A stretch of DNA of 64,000 nt from Pseudonocardia parietis (GTDB taxonomy: Bacteria; Actinomycetota; Actinomycetes; Mycobacteriales; Pseudonocardiaceae). The first letter of the stretch is position 1. Each line of letters opens with the position of its first letter. The notes beneath the pieces are model-generated. The model searched no databases. It worked only from the letters and a program-made list of their open reading frames with translations, and was not told where the DNA came from. The stretch covers positions 7,006,001 through 7,070,000 of the forward strand of contig NZ_JAGINU010000001.1 in the NCBI RefSeq assembly GCF_017876315.1, given 5' to 3'. Shown here in pieces: positions 61,968-64,000 of the stretch. The position numbers and the translations under genes were made by a program.

Positions 61968-63637
61968 ACCGGGGGCTCTCCCGCAGGTTGGCGATCACCG
62001 GGCTCGCCATCCTGGGCCTGCTCGCGCTGGTCGCGCTGGCGGCCCCGCTGCTGGCCCCCTATGACCCGGCCGAACGCACCGGACGGCCCTTCTCCCCGCC
62101 GTCGGCCGACCACCTGCTGGGCACCAACGACATCGGCCACGACCTGCTCTCCGAGCTGATCCACGGCGCGCAGGTGTCACTGCTGGTCGGCGTGGTCGCA
62201 GCCCTGGTCGCGACGCTGGTCGGCGCCGCCGTCGGCGTGGCCGCCGGGTACGCCCGGGGCTGGGTGGACACCGTGCTGATGAGGGCCGTCGACGTGGTGC
62301 TGGCGCTGCCGACGCTGCCGCTGACGATCGTGATCGGCGTCTTCGCGGGCCCCGGCCTGGGCACCCAGATCCTGGTCATCGCCGGCGTGATGTGGGCCGG
62401 TGTCGCCCGGGAGCTGCGCTCGCAGGTCCTGTCGCTGCGCGAACGCGACCACATCCAGGCGGTGCGGGCGATGGGCGCCGGTCCCGTGCACGTGGCGTCC
62501 CGGCACCTGCTGCCCGCGGTCGCCCCGCTGGTGGTGCCGCAGTTCGTGCTCGCGACCAAGACCGCGATCCTGCTGGAGGCGTCCCTGGCGTTCCTCGGAC
62601 TCGGCGACCTCACCGCGAAGAGCTGGGGGACGATGCTGTCGCTCGCCCACGCGCGCAGCGCGTTCCTGACCGACGCCTGGCTGTGGTGGGTGCTCCCGCC
62701 CGGCCTGGCCATCGCCATGACGGTGCTGGCCTTCGCGCTGCTGGGCTTCGCGTTCGAGGAGCGGGCCCGCCCGGCGTTGCGGGTGCGCCGCAGGCAGGCC
62801 CCGCGGCTGCGCCGCCCCGCGTCGCCCACCGGTGCCGCGGCGCCCGACGGCCCTCCGCTGGTGGTCGAGGGCCTCACCGTCACCTACGACGGCGTGAGCT
62901 CCGCGGCCGCCGGGGTCGATCTGCACGTGGCCGCGGGCGAGCTGGTCGGCCTGGTCGGCGAGTCCGGCAGCGGCAAGTCGACCGTGGCCGCGGCCACCGC
63001 CGGGCTGCTCCCGCCGGCGGGCGAGATCACCGCCGGTGCGATCCGCGTCGAGGGCGTCGACATCGCGACGCTCCCCGACGAGGAGCTGCGCACGCTGCGC
63101 GGCAACCGGATCGCCATGATCCCCCAGGAGGCGATGAGCGCGCTCGACCCGGTGCACCCGATCGCCGACCAGCTCGCCGAGGCGGTGCTGGTGCACCGCA
63201 GCGTCGGCAGGCAGGCGGCCCGGGAGCGGGCGGCCGAGCTGCTCACCCTGGTCGGCATCGACCCGGCACGCGGGCGCGACCACCCCCACCAGTTCTCCGG
63301 GGGTATGCGCCAGCGCGTGGTGATCGCGATGGCGCTGGCCAACGATCCCGCCGTCGTCATCGCGGACGAGCCGACGACCGGTCTCGACGTGCTCGTCCAG
63401 GCCGACGTGCTCGCCCTGCTCGACACCCTGCGCAGCACCATCGGCATCGCGCTGCTCGTGGTCACCCACGATCTGCCGGTCATCGAGGCCGTCGCGGACC
63501 GCATCGTCGTGATGAAGGACGGCGCCGTGGTGGAGTCGGGTCCGACGGCCCGGGTACTCACCGCACCCGAGCACCCCTACACCCGGCTGCTGGTGGACTC
63601 CACCCTGCGCCTGCAGGTCGCGGAGCCGGCGTCGTGA
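61964..63637 (+). CDS. Fused permease-ATPase (DppC-DppD) of the transporter
   Basis: A 557-residue protein from GTG 61964. Residues about 1-270 are a DppC-type permease (HLLGTNDIGHDLLSELIHGAQVSL, LRSQVLSLRERDHIQAVRAMGAGPVHV). From about 300, after an Arg/Pro-rich linker, comes a DppD ATPase: Walker A GESGSGKST, signature FSGGMRQRVVIAMAL, Walker B VVIADEPTTGLD, THDL. The two are usually separate genes. Junctions on both sides overlap by 4 bases. Confidence 0.93.
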   Translation: MNRGLSRRLAITGLAILGLLALVALAAPLLAPYDPAERTGRPFSPPSADHLLGTNDIGHDLLSELIHGAQVSLLVGVVAALVATLVGAAVGVAAGYARGWVDTVLMRAVDVVLALPTLPLTIVIGVFAGPGLGTQILVIAGVMWAGVARELRSQVLSLRERDHIQAVRAMGAGPVHVASRHLLPAVAPLVVPQFVLATKTAILLEASLAFLGLGDLTAKSWGTMLSLAHARSAFLTDAWLWWVLPPGLAIAMTVLAFALLGFAFEERARPALRVRRRQAPRLRRPASPTGAAAPDGPPLVVEGLTVTYDGVSSAAAGVDLHVAAGELVGLVGESGSGKSTVAAATAGLLPPAGEITAGAIRVEGVDIATLPDEELRTLRGNRIAMIPQEAMSALDPVHPIADQLAEAVLVHRSVGRQAARERAAELLTLVGIDPARGRDHPHQFSGGMRQRVVIAMALANDPAVVIADEPTTGLDVLVQADVLALLDTLRSTIGIALLVVTHDLPVIEAVADRIVVMKDGAVVESGPTARVLTAPEHPYTRLLVDSTLRLQVAEPAS

Positions 63638-64000
63638 GCCCGGTACTGGCCGTGGACGGCCTGACCGTGTCCTTCGGCGGACGCGGCGGCCGGCTCCCCG
63701 CGGTGTCCGATGTGGATCTCACGGTGGAGGCCGGTGAGATCGTCGGGCTCATCGGCGGCTCGGGGGCCGGGAAGTCGACGGTGGCCCGTGCCGTCGCCGG
63801 GCTCGTCCGCCCCGACGCGGGCTCGATCCGGATCGCCGGTTCCGAGCTGCTGGGTGCCGGTCGCCGCGAGCTGCGCAGGCTGCGGCGGACGATGCACCTG
63901 GTCTTCCAGGACCCCTACGCGTCGATTCCACCGACCATGCGGGTCGCCGACGTCGTCGCCGAACCGCTGGTCGTCCACCGGATCGGCGACCGGTCCGAGC
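63634..64000 (+). CDS. ABC transporter ATP-binding protein (DppF-like), partial
   Basis: The first 122 residues of an ATPase from GTG 63634, overlapping the fusion gene. Walker A GGSGAGKST and the Q-loop region LVFQDPYASI are visible; the window ends before the signature motif. It is the second ATPase of the dpp-type operon. Confidence 0.9.
   Translation, partial: MSPVLAVDGLTVSFGGRGGRLPAVSDVDLTVEAGEIVGLIGGSGAGKSTVARAVAGLVRPDAGSIRIAGSELLGAGRRELRRLRRTMHLVFQDPYASIPPTMRVADVVAEPLVVHRIGDRSE

Overview
The window is high-GC DNA with dense, often overlapping genes (ATGA and GTGA junctions) and many GTG starts. It carries resuscitation-promoting-factor, MprAB/PepD, Glp/GlpR and protein mannosyltransferase genes, and much of the right half follows the gene order I recall from Mycobacterium tuberculosis Rv0981-Rv1015. 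It is an actinomycete; the family is probably Pseudonocardiaceae (perhaps Pseudonocardia), which is an inference from gene content only.

Left region (about 57-15,710) looks like a decayed genomic island. An 80-bp imperfect direct repeat (57-136 and 15631-15710) brackets it, with the left copy overlapping the 3' end of a truncated host gene. The C-terminal remnant of a tyrosine recombinase lies just inside the right copy. The cargo is an L,D-transpeptidase; a cadmium/lead-type resistance set (CadC-like repressor, CtpG-like P1B ATPase, CadI-like VOC protein); a SigZ-like sigma factor with a DinB protein; a thioredoxin-like protein; a MerR gene split by a complete IS21-family element with a 5-bp target duplication; a TetR-controlled amidase / DinB / virginiamycin-B-lyase-like / dienelactone-hydrolase-like cluster; and a multiply frameshifted alkyl sulfatase.

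Next (15,872-25,911) is a minus-strand catabolic operon. It has a well-formed promoter overlapped by a palindromic operator and encodes a secreted beta-propeller, SDR, acyl-CoA dehydrogenase, SMP-30-like lactonase (frameshifted), acyl-CoA ligase, SCP-x-type thiolase, two crotonase-fold enzymes, a second SDR and a terminal TetR regulator. Together these could take up an acid or lactone, activate it to a CoA thioester and beta-oxidise it; the substrate is not evident.

From 26,124 to 50,917 is core chromosome: rplY-pth, a fatty-acyl-AMP ligase, M20 peptidase, LLM oxidoreductase, Uup-like ABC-F, ispE, a DHA2 exporter, rsmA, rpf, tatD, metG, rsmI, pmt, copC-copD, tRNA-Ala(CGC), and the cell-division cluster galU-glp-rimJ-glpR with a divergent 5-formyl-THF cyclo-ligase.

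From 50,967 onward: a CIRCE (HrcA) site precedes a Ruc/FmdB-like redox chaperone gene, followed by a SAF-domain protein, two small genes, moaB2, an HtrA/PepD protease with MprB/MprA two-component genes, a DsbA-fold oxidoreductase and an SGNH hydrolase. The window ends in a dpp-type ABC transporter operon with an IdeR/DtxR-like iron box upstream and a permease-ATPase fusion. No CRISPR array, rRNA or intact prophage was seen.
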